Below, in pieces: positions 52,473 to 61,571 of a DNA stretch of 64,000 nt. Each line of letters begins with the position of its first letter. The stretch's first letter is position 1. The DNA is from Rhizobium lusitanum (GTDB taxonomy: Bacteria > Pseudomonadota > Alphaproteobacteria > Rhizobiales > Rhizobiaceae): assembly GCF_014189535.1 (NCBI RefSeq), contig NZ_CP050307.1:2232001-2296000 (forward strand), given 5' to 3'. A program made the position numbers and the translations under genes. Under the pieces are notes generated by a model that was given only the letters and a program-made list of their open reading frames with translations, did not search any database and was not told the DNA's origin.

Positions 52473-53468
52473 ATGCGCAAACGGGCGACGGCGAAAGAGG
52501 TGGCGGAAGCCGCCGGCGTATCGAAATGGACCGTCATTCGTGCGTTCACACCCGGTGCATCCATTACGGATGCCAGCCGGCAAAAGGTGATTCAGGCGGC
52601 CGAGGCCCTGAATTATTCGCCCAATCTTCTCGCCCGCAGCCTTGCAACGAACATCACCCATCAGGTCGCCGTCTTCATCGACGACTTCACCAATCCGCAT
52701 AAGCTTCCGGTTCTGGAGATGTTGACCGAGCGGCTGCAGGCGGAGGGCCTGCTGACTGTATTGATCAACATCAACCGTCATTTCGATCACGTTCATGCGT
52801 TGATCAATGCAGGCCAGCGGCAGTTCGATGCCGTAATCCTGTTCGGCACGGCCTTTCGCGAGGAAACACTGGGTGATCGACGCCTTGGCCCAGGTTTCCC
52901 GCCTATGTTCGTTCTCGCGAGAGACAGCCAAATTCCCGGCATTCCCGCGATCGCCTGCAACGCCGAACTCGCTCTCAGCGAAATCGTCGATTACCTGTTC
53001 GACAAGGGATATCGCCGTCCTGGCTTTATGACGGGAGCAAGAACCCTGTCGACGGCGCTTGGCAGGCGCCATCACTATGCCAATTTCTGGCGAGCGAAAG
53101 GTATCGAAGGCGTGACGGAACTGGCCGCGGAAAGATACAGCGCCCAGGCCGGCGCCGAGGCGGCCCGCACCTATTTGAGCGCGGTTTCGCCGGCGTCGCG
53201 CATCGACGTATTGATGTGTGAAAATGACATTCTGGCACTGGGTGCGATGGATGTGGCCCGGAGCGAATTCGGGCTTGGGATTCCGCAAGACTTGGCGGTC
53301 GTCGGCTTCGACAACATCGAACTCGGCGGCGTTCCAGCCTACGAATTGACCAGCTACGAGCAGCCTACCGACAAGATGGTCGATGCCACGGTCGGAATGA
53401 TCACAGGCAAGCGCGACGCCGAAACGGTTGTCATGCCAGGTCGGCTTGTGCGGAGATCATCGGCATGA
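52473..53468 (+). CDS. LacI-family repressor of the polyol operon
   Basis: The 331-residue protein has a LacI HTH at residues 4-50: ATAKEVAEAAGVSKWTVIRA, ITDASRQKVIQAAEALNYSP, and a sugar-binding core (VAVFIDDFTNPHKLPVLEML; VLMCENDILALGAMDVARSE; LAVVGFDNIELGGVPAYELT). It is divergent from the ABC operon and has two operators in the gap, so it is the likely regulator, possibly in place of the broken RpiR. Confidence 0.88.
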   Translation: MRKRATAKEVAEAAGVSKWTVIRAFTPGASITDASRQKVIQAAEALNYSPNLLARSLATNITHQVAVFIDDFTNPHKLPVLEMLTERLQAEGLLTVLININRHFDHVHALINAGQRQFDAVILFGTAFREETLGDRRLGPGFPPMFVLARDSQIPGIPAIACNAELALSEIVDYLFDKGYRRPGFMTGARTLSTALGRRHHYANFWRAKGIEGVTELAAERYSAQAGAEAARTYLSAVSPASRIDVLMCENDILALGAMDVARSEFGLGIPQDLAVVGFDNIELGGVPAYELTSYEQPTDKMVDATVGMITGKRDAETVVMPGRLVRRSSA

Positions 53469-53616
53469 AGTATCCCTAAGGATCGGCCAGGAAGCGCTTC
53501 GGGATTTGAGTCGAGTCCAGAAAAATGGAGGGCAGCGGTTCATACCCATCAAGGCGGGAGAGACGCTCGCCCCCTGCGCTTCCCAGCACCCATTATTGAT
53601 TTATGCCACCGTGGAT

Positions 53617-54036
53617 TTAGCGAGCGTTGTCGATTTTGATGGTGACCTCACCGGGTCGGTCAAAGATTGAGACGTCACCTTGGATCTGACCTAAAATCAC
53701 GATTCCCGGCGGCGGTACGCGCCCTTGTCGATAATAGATGACGAAATCACCCGAATTCCAAAGGCCAAGCGTACCGGCGGAGAACTGGCGCTGACGCGGA
53801 GCGGAAGGTAAGGCAGCCGGCAGGTCGCCTGTCTTTTCCTGTCGTAGATGATCGTCCATCTTAATCGTCAACGGCAGCATCCCGTCAAGCGCGCGAGCGG
53901 CTGCGTTGTCAGCCAGTTTCGCAGTGACATTGCCCCAGTCGGACGAGATTAAAATACGGTCCTGCGCCAATGCGGATCCTCCAGGCTGCAGCGTCAGGAA
54001 ACCTGATACCCATATCGCTCTTACGATACTTTTCAT
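53617..54036 (-). CDS. Secreted cyclophilin-like fold protein
   Basis: The 139-residue protein has a signal peptide (IVRAIWVSGFLTLQPGGSAL, cut near AQ) and a cyclophilin_like domain: LISSDWGNVTAKLADNAAAR, LPLTIKMDDHLRQEKTGDLP, TLGLWNSGDFVIYYRQGRVP and VILGQIQGDVSIFDRPGEV. Function in the family is not known; it does not have the proline-isomerase active site. It is just downstream of the hydrolase gene on the same strand. Confidence 0.8.
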   Translation of the reverse strand: MKSIVRAIWVSGFLTLQPGGSALAQDRILISSDWGNVTAKLADNAAARALDGMLPLTIKMDDHLRQEKTGDLPAALPSAPRQRQFSAGTLGLWNSGDFVIYYRQGRVPPPGIVILGQIQGDVSIFDRPGEVTIKIDNAR

Positions 54037-54204
54037 GTGTCACCTCTATTCCTCGCGCAGAACTGTTTCCAACCGATCCAAGACAAGCTGCGCGGAGAGC
54101 GAGAACACTGAGTTGCCTCGGCCAGAGGTCAGGCAAGGGCCGAGGCGATAGGGAGGTGAAGCGTGACGCCACCAAAGGCGTGACAGGCTCCTTGTTTTTT
54201 GTCC

Positions 54205-55313
54205 TCAGGCTAGGTGTTGATCGAAGAAGCTCTTCAACTTGTCGAACGGAATGAGATCGACGCGGTCGTAAAGATCGACGTGACCTGCGCCCTTGACCCA
54301 GACGAGTTCCTTTGGCTCGGACGCACGCTTGAAGGCGTCTTCACTGAATTCCTTCGAGTGCGCCTGGTCCCCCGAAATAAACAGCATCGGCCGCGGGGAG
54401 ATCGTCTCTATATCGTTGAACGGGTAGAAGTTCGAGAACTTGACCACACTGCTCATCGTTGGCTTGGTGGTCGTCTGCTTTGTTGCACCTGCCGGGGTGA
54501 ACTCGCCGCGCGGAGTGCGGTAGAAGTCAAAAAACTCGCGCTGGACAGGATCGGTGTCGGCCGTCAGCTCCAGAGTGGTGCCGCCGATATATTGGATGTC
54601 TGCCCCGTCGGCCTCGGCCCAACGCTGCTCGGCAGCGGCGGCAATGAACTGCTTGCGCTGCTCGACGCTCTGCGAATGATTGAGCGCGTTACGGAACGCC
54701 GAACCCATATCGTACATGCTGACGGTGGCGACGGCCTTGATGCGCGGGTCGATCTTGGCGGCGCTGACGACGAAGCTACCGCTGCCGCAGACACCGATCG
54801 CACCGATATTCTGCCGATCGACGAACGGATGCGAGCCAAGGAAGTCGACGCCGGCGCTGAATGCCTCGGCGTAAACCTCGGGAGAAACGAGGTTGCGTGA
54901 CTGGCCTTCGCTTTCCCCCAAAATGGCAGATCGATGGACATTGCGACAAAACCCTGTTCGGCCATTTTGGTAGCGTAGAGATTGGCGCTCTGCTCCTTCA
55001 CGGCCCCCATCGGATGTCCGACGATGATCGCCGGATTCTTCGTCGCACGGTCAAGATCTTTGGGAAGGAACAGATTGCCAGCGACATTCATTTGATACTG
55101 GGTCTTGAACGTAACCTTCTGCACGGTCACGCGGTCGCTGGTGTAGAAATTGGACGCGCCGTTGGACATGTCTTGAGCCTTTGCAATTGTCGTGTCGAAA
55201 ATGGCCATCGCCCCGAGTGCCGCGACACCGGCGCCGGTCATCTTGAGCAGGTGGCGGCGATCGATGCCGGTGTTCGAGATCTGTGGGTCTTCTTGGTTTG
55301 CTTTGTCAGTCAT
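54205..55313 (-). pseudogene. TAT-exported alpha/beta hydrolase with a frameshift
   Basis: The first 131 codons encode a twin-arginine signal (RRHLLKMTGAGVAALGAMAI) and the first part of a dienelactone-hydrolase-like domain (PAIIVGHPMGAVKEQSANLY, GFVAMSIDLPFWG). The second part, in another phase, starts GESEGQSRNLVSPEVYAEAF and continues to GAIGVCGSGSFVVSAAKIDP, with the nucleophile position, and to GAGHVDLYDRVDL with the catalytic His. The break is a run of five G at about 54920-54924; adding one G joins FWG to ESEGQS exactly. So either a real recent mutation or a sequencing error. Everything else is intact. Confidence 0.82.
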
Positions 55314-55375
55314 CTGCACGTCTCCTTGAGTGGTGATGCGATGGAAATAGATCGGGATAAGGCGATGCTGATCTG

Positions 55376-56608
55376 TCAGCGGCGTGTGGAACGCCATGCG
55401 GCCACAGTGAGAAGGGATGAGCCGGCCAGCAGAACAGCGGCGAACAGGAAGGTGGTCCACCAGCCGGAGCTGTCGAACAGGACCCCGCCGATAGACGCGC
55501 CCAGGGTGATCGCGAGTTGGATTGTCGCCACTTGCAGCCCGCCACCTGCTTCGGCGTCGTCGGGCATCGTTCGGCTCAGCCATGTGCCCCAGCCAACAGG
55601 GGCGGCCGTGCCGAACAGACCCCAGCCCATCAGAAGGACGGCAGTCATTGTTGAGGACGATCCGAATACGATCAGTCCTAGTGCAATCAAGGCCATGATC
55701 ACCGGGATTGCGCCAAGAATGCTGAACAGCCGCTTTTGAAGCAGATGACTGACGATGTAAGTCCCTGCGACTCCCGCCAGGCCCATCAATAGGAGCAGGA
55801 GAGAAAGGGTCGAAATCGAGACCGCCGTTACTGTTTCCAGGAATGGGCGAAGGTATGTGAACAATGCAAACTGGCCCATGAAGAGTAGCATGATCGAAGC
55901 CATGCCGATTGTGACCTGCGGACGGAGAAGCAGCCGGAAGACATTGGATGACCCCTCGTTGCGGCGCGGAGGCAGAGACGGCAGGCTGATCCACTGCCAA
56001 ACCAAAGCCAAAAGCGCCAGCGGAACAACGGCAAAGAACGCGCCGCGCCAGCCGATATAGCTGCCGAGCAAGCTTCCCAGAGGTGCTGCGATCGTCGCCG
56101 CGATGGCATTGCCAGCGTTCAGCATCGCCAGGCCCTTGGGAACGGCGTTTTCTGGAACCAGTCGCATGATGATAGACGTCGACATCGACCAGAAGCCGCC
56201 GATGGCGATGCCCAGCATGGCGCGCCCGACCATCAGCACGAGATAGTTCGGCGCAAATGTGACGATCGTTCCCGAGATCACCAGGATTAGTGAGAACGAC
56301 GCGAGAACCATCCGCCTGTCCAGCCGTCGCGTCAGACCTGCCACAAAGATGCTGGTGAGGACGGCGAAGATGCCGGAGATCGAGATCGCCTGGCCGGCGC
56401 GGCCTTCGGTGACGCCCAGTTCTGTGGCGATCGGCGACAGTAGGCTGACCGGCATGAACTCTGAGGCAATCAGGACGGCGACACACAGGGCCATGGAAAT
56501 GACCGCCCCCCAGGCTGCGGTTGGTACAGCCGAGCTGGCGGCTGTCGCGCCCCCGGGTTCGATGTCGTTATTGTTAAAGTCGGATCGCGTGAGAGCTTGC
56601 TGTGTCAT
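55376..56608 (-). CDS. MFS transporter, AraJ/sugar-efflux type
   Basis: The 410-residue protein has twelve hydrophobic segments; SEFMPVSLLSPIATELGVTE near residue 50 and FVAGLTRRLDRRMVLASFS near 90 fit the DHA1 YdhP/AraJ branch, which exports drugs or sugars. It is divergent from the LysR gene at 56707, with a palindrome between them, and lies upstream of the TAT hydrolase on the same strand. ATG 56608 is preferred over 56653. Confidence 0.86.
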   Translation of the reverse strand: MTQQALTRSDFNNNDIEPGGATAASSAVPTAAWGAVISMALCVAVLIASEFMPVSLLSPIATELGVTEGRAGQAISISGIFAVLTSIFVAGLTRRLDRRMVLASFSLILVISGTIVTFAPNYLVLMVGRAMLGIAIGGFWSMSTSIIMRLVPENAVPKGLAMLNAGNAIAATIAAPLGSLLGSYIGWRGAFFAVVPLALLALVWQWISLPSLPPRRNEGSSNVFRLLLRPQVTIGMASIMLLFMGQFALFTYLRPFLETVTAVSISTLSLLLLLMGLAGVAGTYIVSHLLQKRLFSILGAIPVIMALIALGLIVFGSSSTMTAVLLMGWGLFGTAAPVGWGTWLSRTMPDDAEAGGGLQVATIQLAITLGASIGGVLFDSSGWWTTFLFAAVLLAGSSLLTVAAWRSTRR

Positions 56609-56674
56609 GGCGGCAATATATGTCGGGCGCACTTCGAAGATTAGCCATTGCAATTCGCTTTGACTTATCGATCT

Positions 56675-56697
56675 ATGACATCAATTAAAGATGTCAT
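56675..56697. promoter_or_regulatory. Palindromic operator between MFS and lysR
   Basis: ATGACATC, seven AT-rich bases, GATGTCAT: perfect eight-base arms ten bases before the lysR start and about 70 before the MFS start. A binding site for the LysR regulator is likely. Confidence 0.65.
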
Positions 56698-56706
56698 GAG
56701 GCGACC

Positions 56707-57597
56707 ATGAAGCGAGAAGATCTGAACGACATGCTCTGGTTCCTGGCGGTCGCAGAGGAGCGGAGCTTTACCAAAGCGGCGGCGAAGCTCGGCACGTCGC
56801 AATCCACGATCAGTCATACGATCAAGAAGCTCGAAGCCCGGATGGGTCTGCGCCTTCTGACACGCACCACGCGCAATGTCTCTCCGACGGAGGCGGGTGA
56901 GAGGCTGATTCGCTCGCTTGCACCTCGGATCGAGGAGCTCGAGTCAGAAATCGATGAGCTGATGGAAATCAGGGATAAGCCGGCGGGGACTGTCAGGATA
57001 ACTCTGTCGGATTACGCTCAGGAAAGCGTTGTTTGGCCAAAACTACGCCCTCTCTTGCGCCAGTTTCCTGACATCAAAGTCGAGCTGAACAGCGACAATG
57101 GGTTCCGAAACATCGTGGAAGAGAAGTTCGATGCTGGCGTGCGCTTGGGCGAGAGTGTCGACAAGGATATGATCGCGGTCCGGATCGGCCCTGACTGGCG
57201 TTTGGTCGCGGTAGCCTCTCCCGAATATCTTAAGGCGCGAACCGCTCCAAAGACGCCCCAAGATCTGGTCGGTCATGACTGCATCAACCATCGGCAAGCT
57301 CGGGCTGGCGGCCTATATGCATGGGAGTTCGAAAAGGATGGTCGGGAAGTCCGGGTGCGTGTCAATGGACAACTGACGTTCAACACGTCCTATGCGATGA
57401 TCGATGCGGCAATTGCGGGGTACGGTATCGCCTATGTGCCCGAAACTCTCGTCGAGCAAGAGCGCGCAACGGGGCGACTGATACAGATCCTCGACGACTG
57501 GTCTCCCATGTTTCCGGGCTATTACCTGTTCTATCCCAGCAGACGGCAGAATTCGCCTGCGTTCAAGGTCGTGGTCGACGCGCTGCGCGTTAGATGA
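56707..57597 (+). CDS. LysR-type regulator
   Basis: The 296-residue protein has a LysR HTH (LNDMLWFLAVAEERSFTKAA, GTSQSTISHTIKKLEARMG) and an effector domain of the CrgA-like branch (GTVRITLSDYAQESVVWPKL, FDAGVRLGESVDKDMIAVRI, DLVGHDCINHRQ). It probably controls the divergent MFS/hydrolase genes. Confidence 0.88.
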   Translation: MKREDLNDMLWFLAVAEERSFTKAAAKLGTSQSTISHTIKKLEARMGLRLLTRTTRNVSPTEAGERLIRSLAPRIEELESEIDELMEIRDKPAGTVRITLSDYAQESVVWPKLRPLLRQFPDIKVELNSDNGFRNIVEEKFDAGVRLGESVDKDMIAVRIGPDWRLVAVASPEYLKARTAPKTPQDLVGHDCINHRQARAGGLYAWEFEKDGREVRVRVNGQLTFNTSYAMIDAAIAGYGIAYVPETLVEQERATGRLIQILDDWSPMFPGYYLFYPSRRQNSPAFKVVVDALRVR

Positions 57598-57676
57598 GCG
57601 TGCAGATTTCTGGTGCTGCCATAAGGTATCAGAGCACCGTAAAGTTAACTTGCCGGTGAAATCCCCAGGCGATCCG

Positions 57677-58010
57677 CCGGTTGGTTTGGCGATAAATGGC
57701 ATCTGGACGAGATGGTCATCACCATTGCCGGCAAGAAACATTGGCTATGGCGGGCTGTCGATCAGGATGGCTTCGTTCGCGACGTGCTGATGCGAAGCCG
57801 CCACAATTCAAAGGCCTGAATAACCGAGCGGAGCATTCCCATCAACCGACACGACGGCGAGAGCGGATCATGAAAGGCTTCAAGTCAGCACGACATCTCC
57901 AGCGTTTCGGTTCCATTCATGACCCCGTCGCCAACCTTTTTCACATTCCACGCCACGAGATCTCATCCGACCATCACCGCGAACTGAGAACCGCAACCAT
58001 GCAACGGTGC
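57677..58010 (+). pseudogene. IS6-family transposase remnant
   Basis: Two pieces remain: DKWHLDEMVITIAGKKHWLW and RAVDQDGFVRDVLMRSRHNS from the first third, ending in a stop at 57819, and, in another phase, NNRAEHSHQPTRRRERIMKG and FKSARHLQRFGSIHDPVANL from the last third. The middle, with two of the three catalytic acids, is deleted. The right end stops inside a truncated SnoaL gene. Confidence 0.8.
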
Positions 58011-58011
58011 C

Positions 58012-58076
58012 GTCCTGCCTCCATCCTCGGGGAACGCGGCGCAGAAGGCGGTTACAGTTTTGATTGGTGTTGGCAT
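58012..58076 (-). pseudogene. Truncated copy of the SnoaL-like gene
   Basis: The start MPTPIKTVTAFCAAFPEDGG matches MPTPIEIITEFCATFSEDGG of the intact gene at 59204. It is cut after about 22 codons by the IS6 remnant. So two paralogs once flanked the araC gene. Confidence 0.8.
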
Positions 58077-58086
58077 CCTGGTGTAC

Positions 58087-58968
58087 TTATTTTGGTTCAA
58101 CGAGCGCTCGCACCAGCCCAGCATCGCGCCTCGGGGGCGCGCCGAATAGGCGTTTGTATTCCCGGCTGAACTGGGAGATGCTTTTGTACCCGACCTCAAA
58201 GGAGACAGCTGCTGCGTCTGTCTGTCTGGCAACCATGCGACGGCGGGCTTCTTGTAGCCTTATGTGCTTTTGATACTGCAGTGGGCTCAAAGCGGTCACT
58301 GCCTTGAAACGCCGATGGAATACGGACTCACTCATGCCCGCCACAGCAGCCATATCCTCTACGCTGAGTTGCTCGGTGTAGTGCTCACGTATCCAAGCCA
58401 TAGATTTTCGGATGTGGGACAGCCGGGAGTCAACTCCGGCGATCTGGCGCAGCATCTCGGCGTGAGGCCCCATCATCAGCCTGAACATCAATTCATGCTC
58501 CAGGTGAAGCGCCATGACTGCGACTTCCTTCGGCCGATCGAGCACTTCAAGCAATCTCTGCCAAGCGCCTATCAACTCGGAATTGGCTATGCTGAAACCC
58601 AATCCGGGCTGGATCTGCAGTTCCGGTGTTTCGGACAGATAGAGCACCACGTTGGTTACCACGGCAGGGTCGAGTTGAAGGCCAAGCGCTAGAAACGGAC
58701 GCTCGGCTGACGCCTCACAGATTTGACCCATTGCGGTGATTTCGGCGGCAACAATCATGGTTTGCCCCGGACCGTATTCAAACACCCTGTCCCCGATAAT
58801 CGTACGCTGGGTTCCCTGGAGGACGATGAATGCCGTGGGCTGATAAACCGAGGCATTCAATTCGGTCGGTTCAGCAACGCTGTGAACAGCTAGCCGTGGC
58901 AGGCCAGGGTGTTGGGTCCCGGCATGACGCATTGCGAGAGCGCAGAGTTCATCGAGTTTTTCCATCAC
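58087..58968 (-). CDS. AraC-family regulator
   Basis: The 293-residue protein has an N-terminal AraC_N (PF06719) cupin-like domain (AFIVLQGTQRTIIGDRVFEY, GQTMIVAAEITAMGQICEAS) and a C-terminal double HTH: LSVEDMAAVAGMSESVFHRR, LSPLQYQKHIRLQEARRRMV, AAAVSFEVGYKSISQFSREY. It lies between the truncated and intact SnoaL-like genes and is divergent from the intact one, which is a likely target together with the SDR beyond it (inference). Confidence 0.88.
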   Translation of the reverse strand: MMEKLDELCALAMRHAGTQHPGLPRLAVHSVAEPTELNASVYQPTAFIVLQGTQRTIIGDRVFEYGPGQTMIVAAEITAMGQICEASAERPFLALGLQLDPAVVTNVVLYLSETPELQIQPGLGFSIANSELIGAWQRLLEVLDRPKEVAVMALHLEHELMFRLMMGPHAEMLRQIAGVDSRLSHIRKSMAWIREHYTEQLSVEDMAAVAGMSESVFHRRFKAVTALSPLQYQKHIRLQEARRRMVARQTDAAAVSFEVGYKSISQFSREYKRLFGAPPRRDAGLVRALVEPK

Positions 58969-59203
58969 ACCAGTGTTGCCAATTGCATGAAAACGTCAAG
59001 CTCCCGGCGGGATCAGGCAATAATTCAGGACCATCGGGCATCGTCATCTCGCTGCGCATCATCCAGAGTCCTCTTACACAGTGGGAGGTATCAATGCCGC
59101 GGCTGGTGCTGACGGTAACCCAGCCAGGATCAAGGAAATTCTTCCGAAAGGCGGGTTTTGCAATCGTGCACAGGTTACCACACCTAAAGACAAGGAAATC
59201 GAC

Positions 59204-59590
59204 ATGCCTACACCTATCGAAATCATAACTGAATTCTGTGCGACTTTTTCTGAAGATGGCGGCAGGCCTGCAGTCCGCCGGTGGTTCACACCGGAGACCG
59301 TTTGGGTCAACGAGGGTATTTCACGGACCACCGGCATCGATGAAGCGATCGGGATGATCGATGAGCTGGAAAAGTCCATGGGAATTGCGACTGTTCATAT
59401 CGATATGCTCGCAATCGCTGCGGACGGGAACCGTGTTCTCACAGAACGACTGGACCGGTTCGAGCGCGCAGACGGCAGCGAGATCGGACGAGTGACACTG
59501 ATGGGGATCTATGAACTCGAAGGGGATCGCATCGTCGCCTGGCGTGACTACGTTGACGTGAACGCTGTCTCAAAATTGGCCGAAGGCTGA
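59204..59590 (+). CDS. SnoaL/limonene-epoxide-hydrolase-like protein
   Basis: The 128-residue protein is an NTF2-like cone fold: MPTPIEIITEFCATFSEDGG, VRRWFTPETVWVNEGISRTT, HIDMLAIAADGNRVLTERLD and IGRVTLMGIYELEGDRIVAW. The Asp-Arg-Asp triad of limonene epoxide hydrolase seems partly present (ERLDRF, WRDYVD). Substrate unknown. ATG 59204 is supported by the paralog start at 58076. Confidence 0.83.
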   Translation: MPTPIEIITEFCATFSEDGGRPAVRRWFTPETVWVNEGISRTTGIDEAIGMIDELEKSMGIATVHIDMLAIAADGNRVLTERLDRFERADGSEIGRVTLMGIYELEGDRIVAWRDYVDVNAVSKLAEG

Positions 59591-59947
59591 CTAGGATAAA
59601 CGTGGGTTGCAGGCGCCGAATATTGGGAACACACTATATTTGTGCAGCGCCATTTCGTTGACCTGTTTGCGCGCTGAGAGAGATCATAACTCAGCGCGCA
59701 ACTGTTTGAAACGAAGACCATAAAGCGACAGCTCCGGTCAGCCGGCGTAACGTGCACTCATCGACAAAGACTTCGTAGCGCAGTATCTAGGTTGGTCATC
59801 TTCGTTCTCTCTTTGATTGCCCGCTAAGGGCGTCACGTTTTCCGGTTCATTCCCCGATTTTGCGTCCAGGGACTGACACGGCAGAATCAACATGAGAGAT
59901 CGTGACGCAGTCGGCGAGGCCCGCAGGTCCAGACCTCGCCATCGCCG
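59591..59947. other. Intergenic stretch with a hairpin
   Basis: No gene was found. At 59667-59701 TTGCGCGCTGAG and CTCAGCGCGCAA pair perfectly around eleven bases, about 80 bases after the SnoaL-like gene, probably a transcription end or messenger-stabilising structure. Confidence 0.45.
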
Positions 59948-60700
59948 TCAGCCGTTCAATGTCCGCCCCCCATCCACTACGATCTCCGAGCCGATTGTCC
60001 AGGCAGACTCGTCCGAAGCGAGATAAACAACAGCCTTGGCAACTTCTTCCGGCCTGCCAAAGCGACCGAGCGGAATAGTTGCCGCTATGTCCTTGTTGAC
60101 CTGTTCGCGATAGGCGTCGGGTATGCCGAGTTTGTCGTAAAGTGGTGTCTCGACTGGGCCGGGGCTGACAGCGTTTACGCGAATGCCACGCGGCAGAAGC
60201 TCGGTCGAAAACGTCTTTGCCAGATTAAGGAACGCAGCCTTGGTCGCGCCGTAAACTGTCGAATTGGCCGCGCCGACATGCGCGTTGATCGAGGTGTTGA
60301 GAACGACCGATGCAGGATTTGCAAACACAGGCAGAAGAGCCTGCATCAAAAAGTAGGGGCCTTTGACATTGATCGCGAAGGAGCGATCAAAGGCGTCCTC
60401 GTCCCAGTTCTCTATCGGCATCCACACGGACACCCCTGCATTGAGAAAGGCGACATCTAGCTGTCCGTAATGCTCGCTGATTGCCGCAGCAAGTTTTCGC
60501 TGCTCATCTACGCTTGCACTATCGGCACGCAGGACAAGAACTTCCGGTCCAAGCTCTGCCTTTGCTCTCTCGATCGATTCCGGATTGTTGCCGGTGACGA
60601 TGACGCGTGCGCCTTCAGTCAGAAACTGCCGGGCCGTTTCCAGGCCGATGCCCGATGTTCCGCCTGTGATGAGTGTCCGTTTTCCGTTCAAGCGAGCCAT
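59948..60700 (-). CDS. Short-chain dehydrogenase/reductase
   Basis: The 250-residue protein is a classical SDR: TLITGGTSGIGLETARQFLT, AFLNAGVSVWMPIENWDEDA, the Ser of NTSINAHVGAANSTVYGATK and the YGATK pair, and IGSEIVVDGGRTLNG. Substrate unknown. ATG 60700 is chosen over 60820. It is divergent from the tetR at 60882, with three palindromes in between. Confidence 0.88.
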   Translation of the reverse strand: MARLNGKRTLITGGTSGIGLETARQFLTEGARVIVTGNNPESIERAKAELGPEVLVLRADSASVDEQRKLAAAISEHYGQLDVAFLNAGVSVWMPIENWDEDAFDRSFAINVKGPYFLMQALLPVFANPASVVLNTSINAHVGAANSTVYGATKAAFLNLAKTFSTELLPRGIRVNAVSPGPVETPLYDKLGIPDAYREQVNKDIAATIPLGRFGRPEEVAKAVVYLASDESAWTIGSEIVVDGGRTLNG

Positions 60701-60785
60701 GAATGGTTCCTTTAAAATGTTTGCTAACCCGGTGCCATTGGAGCCGAGCATGGGAGGATCAAACTCTTTGCAATCTCGACAAAGA

Positions 60786-60846
60786 TAAGTTAAGTGACTT
60801 ACCAAGAGATAAGTGCTCACTTGAATGATGTCAAGTTGGTCAACTT
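60786..60846. promoter_or_regulatory. Three clustered palindromes between SDR and tetR
   Basis: TAAGT-N6-ACTTA (60786-60801), AAGTG-CT-CACTT (60811-60822) and AAGTTG-GT-CAACTT (60833-60846) share the AAGT/ACTT core and are about 22 bases apart centre to centre. They look like repeated operators of the TetR protein, giving cooperative repression of SDR and tetR. Confidence 0.65.
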
Positions 60847-60881
60847 ACCTTTAGGATTGTGAATATGCGGGAGTTGTTGCG

Positions 60882-61571
60882 ATGCCATCGCCGGGCGTGA
60901 CCTATCACCATCGGATCAAGGAAGAGAAACGCCTTGCGGCTGTCGAGGCCGCAACAGAGCTGTTCTTCGAACAGGGTTACGAGAGGACATCGCTGCAGCA
61001 GATCGCAACCCGCGCCGGGGTCTCGACAGCCACGCTGTTCAAGCGTTACCCGACGAAAGCCGCGCTCTTTGAAGCGATCGTTGAAAGGTTCTGGAGCCTG
61101 GAGACAGAGTGTGAGGCAACGGCCATCCCTTCGGGAGACCTGGAGGCCGGCTTGCTCAAGTTCGGGCACGACTACGCGCAGCGCATGCGAAGGCCAGAGA
61201 TGGCCTCCATGTTCCGGCTTATCATTGCCGAATCTTTACGGTTTCCGGATCTTGGACAAACCCTTTTCAACAAAGGTTATGGTCCTTTCCTCAGTCGCCT
61301 TAGCACCTATCTCCGAAACCAGATAAAGCAGGGCAATCTCCTCGTCGTGGCAGACATTGAATCTGCCTCAAGCGCCTTTCTTGCAACGATCGCGGGGCAG
61401 GTATTTTGGCCCGAACTCATGGCGCCGGGCTGCGGTGGCACAGATGCCGATACGAAAAAGTCGTCCATAGTGCCGTCGCAACGATGTTGGTCCAGTTCGC
61501 GAGCCGCCCGGCCTGAAAATCTTCAGGCCCTTTGCATTTTCACATTCATGTTACGTCAGGAACACCCATGA
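60882..61571 (+). CDS. TetR-family regulator, altered C-terminus
   Basis: The TetR HTH is at residues 12-60 (RLAAVEAATELFFEQGYERT, LQQIATRAGVSTATLFKRYP) with an AefR-like C-terminal domain. After about residue 187 the frame seems to slip: in another phase the DNA reads YEKVVHSAVATMLVQFASRP and a stop at about 61516, the normal end of this family, whereas the open frame runs on into the GST start. A one-base change near 61440-61460 would explain it. The DNA-binding part is intact. Confidence 0.78.
   Translation: MPSPGVTYHHRIKEEKRLAAVEAATELFFEQGYERTSLQQIATRAGVSTATLFKRYPTKAALFEAIVERFWSLETECEATAIPSGDLEAGLLKFGHDYAQRMRRPEMASMFRLIIAESLRFPDLGQTLFNKGYGPFLSRLSTYLRNQIKQGNLLVVADIESASSAFLATIAGQVFWPELMAPGCGGTDADTKKSSIVPSQRCWSSSRAARPENLQALCIFTFMLRQEHP

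Noticed and set aside
54564..56486. A 640-codon open frame on the minus strand
   Set aside because: Its first part runs out of phase through the MFS gene at 55376-56608 and its last part leaves the hydrolase phase after the frameshift; only the middle (from 55313) is real, and that is annotated as the hydrolase N-terminus.
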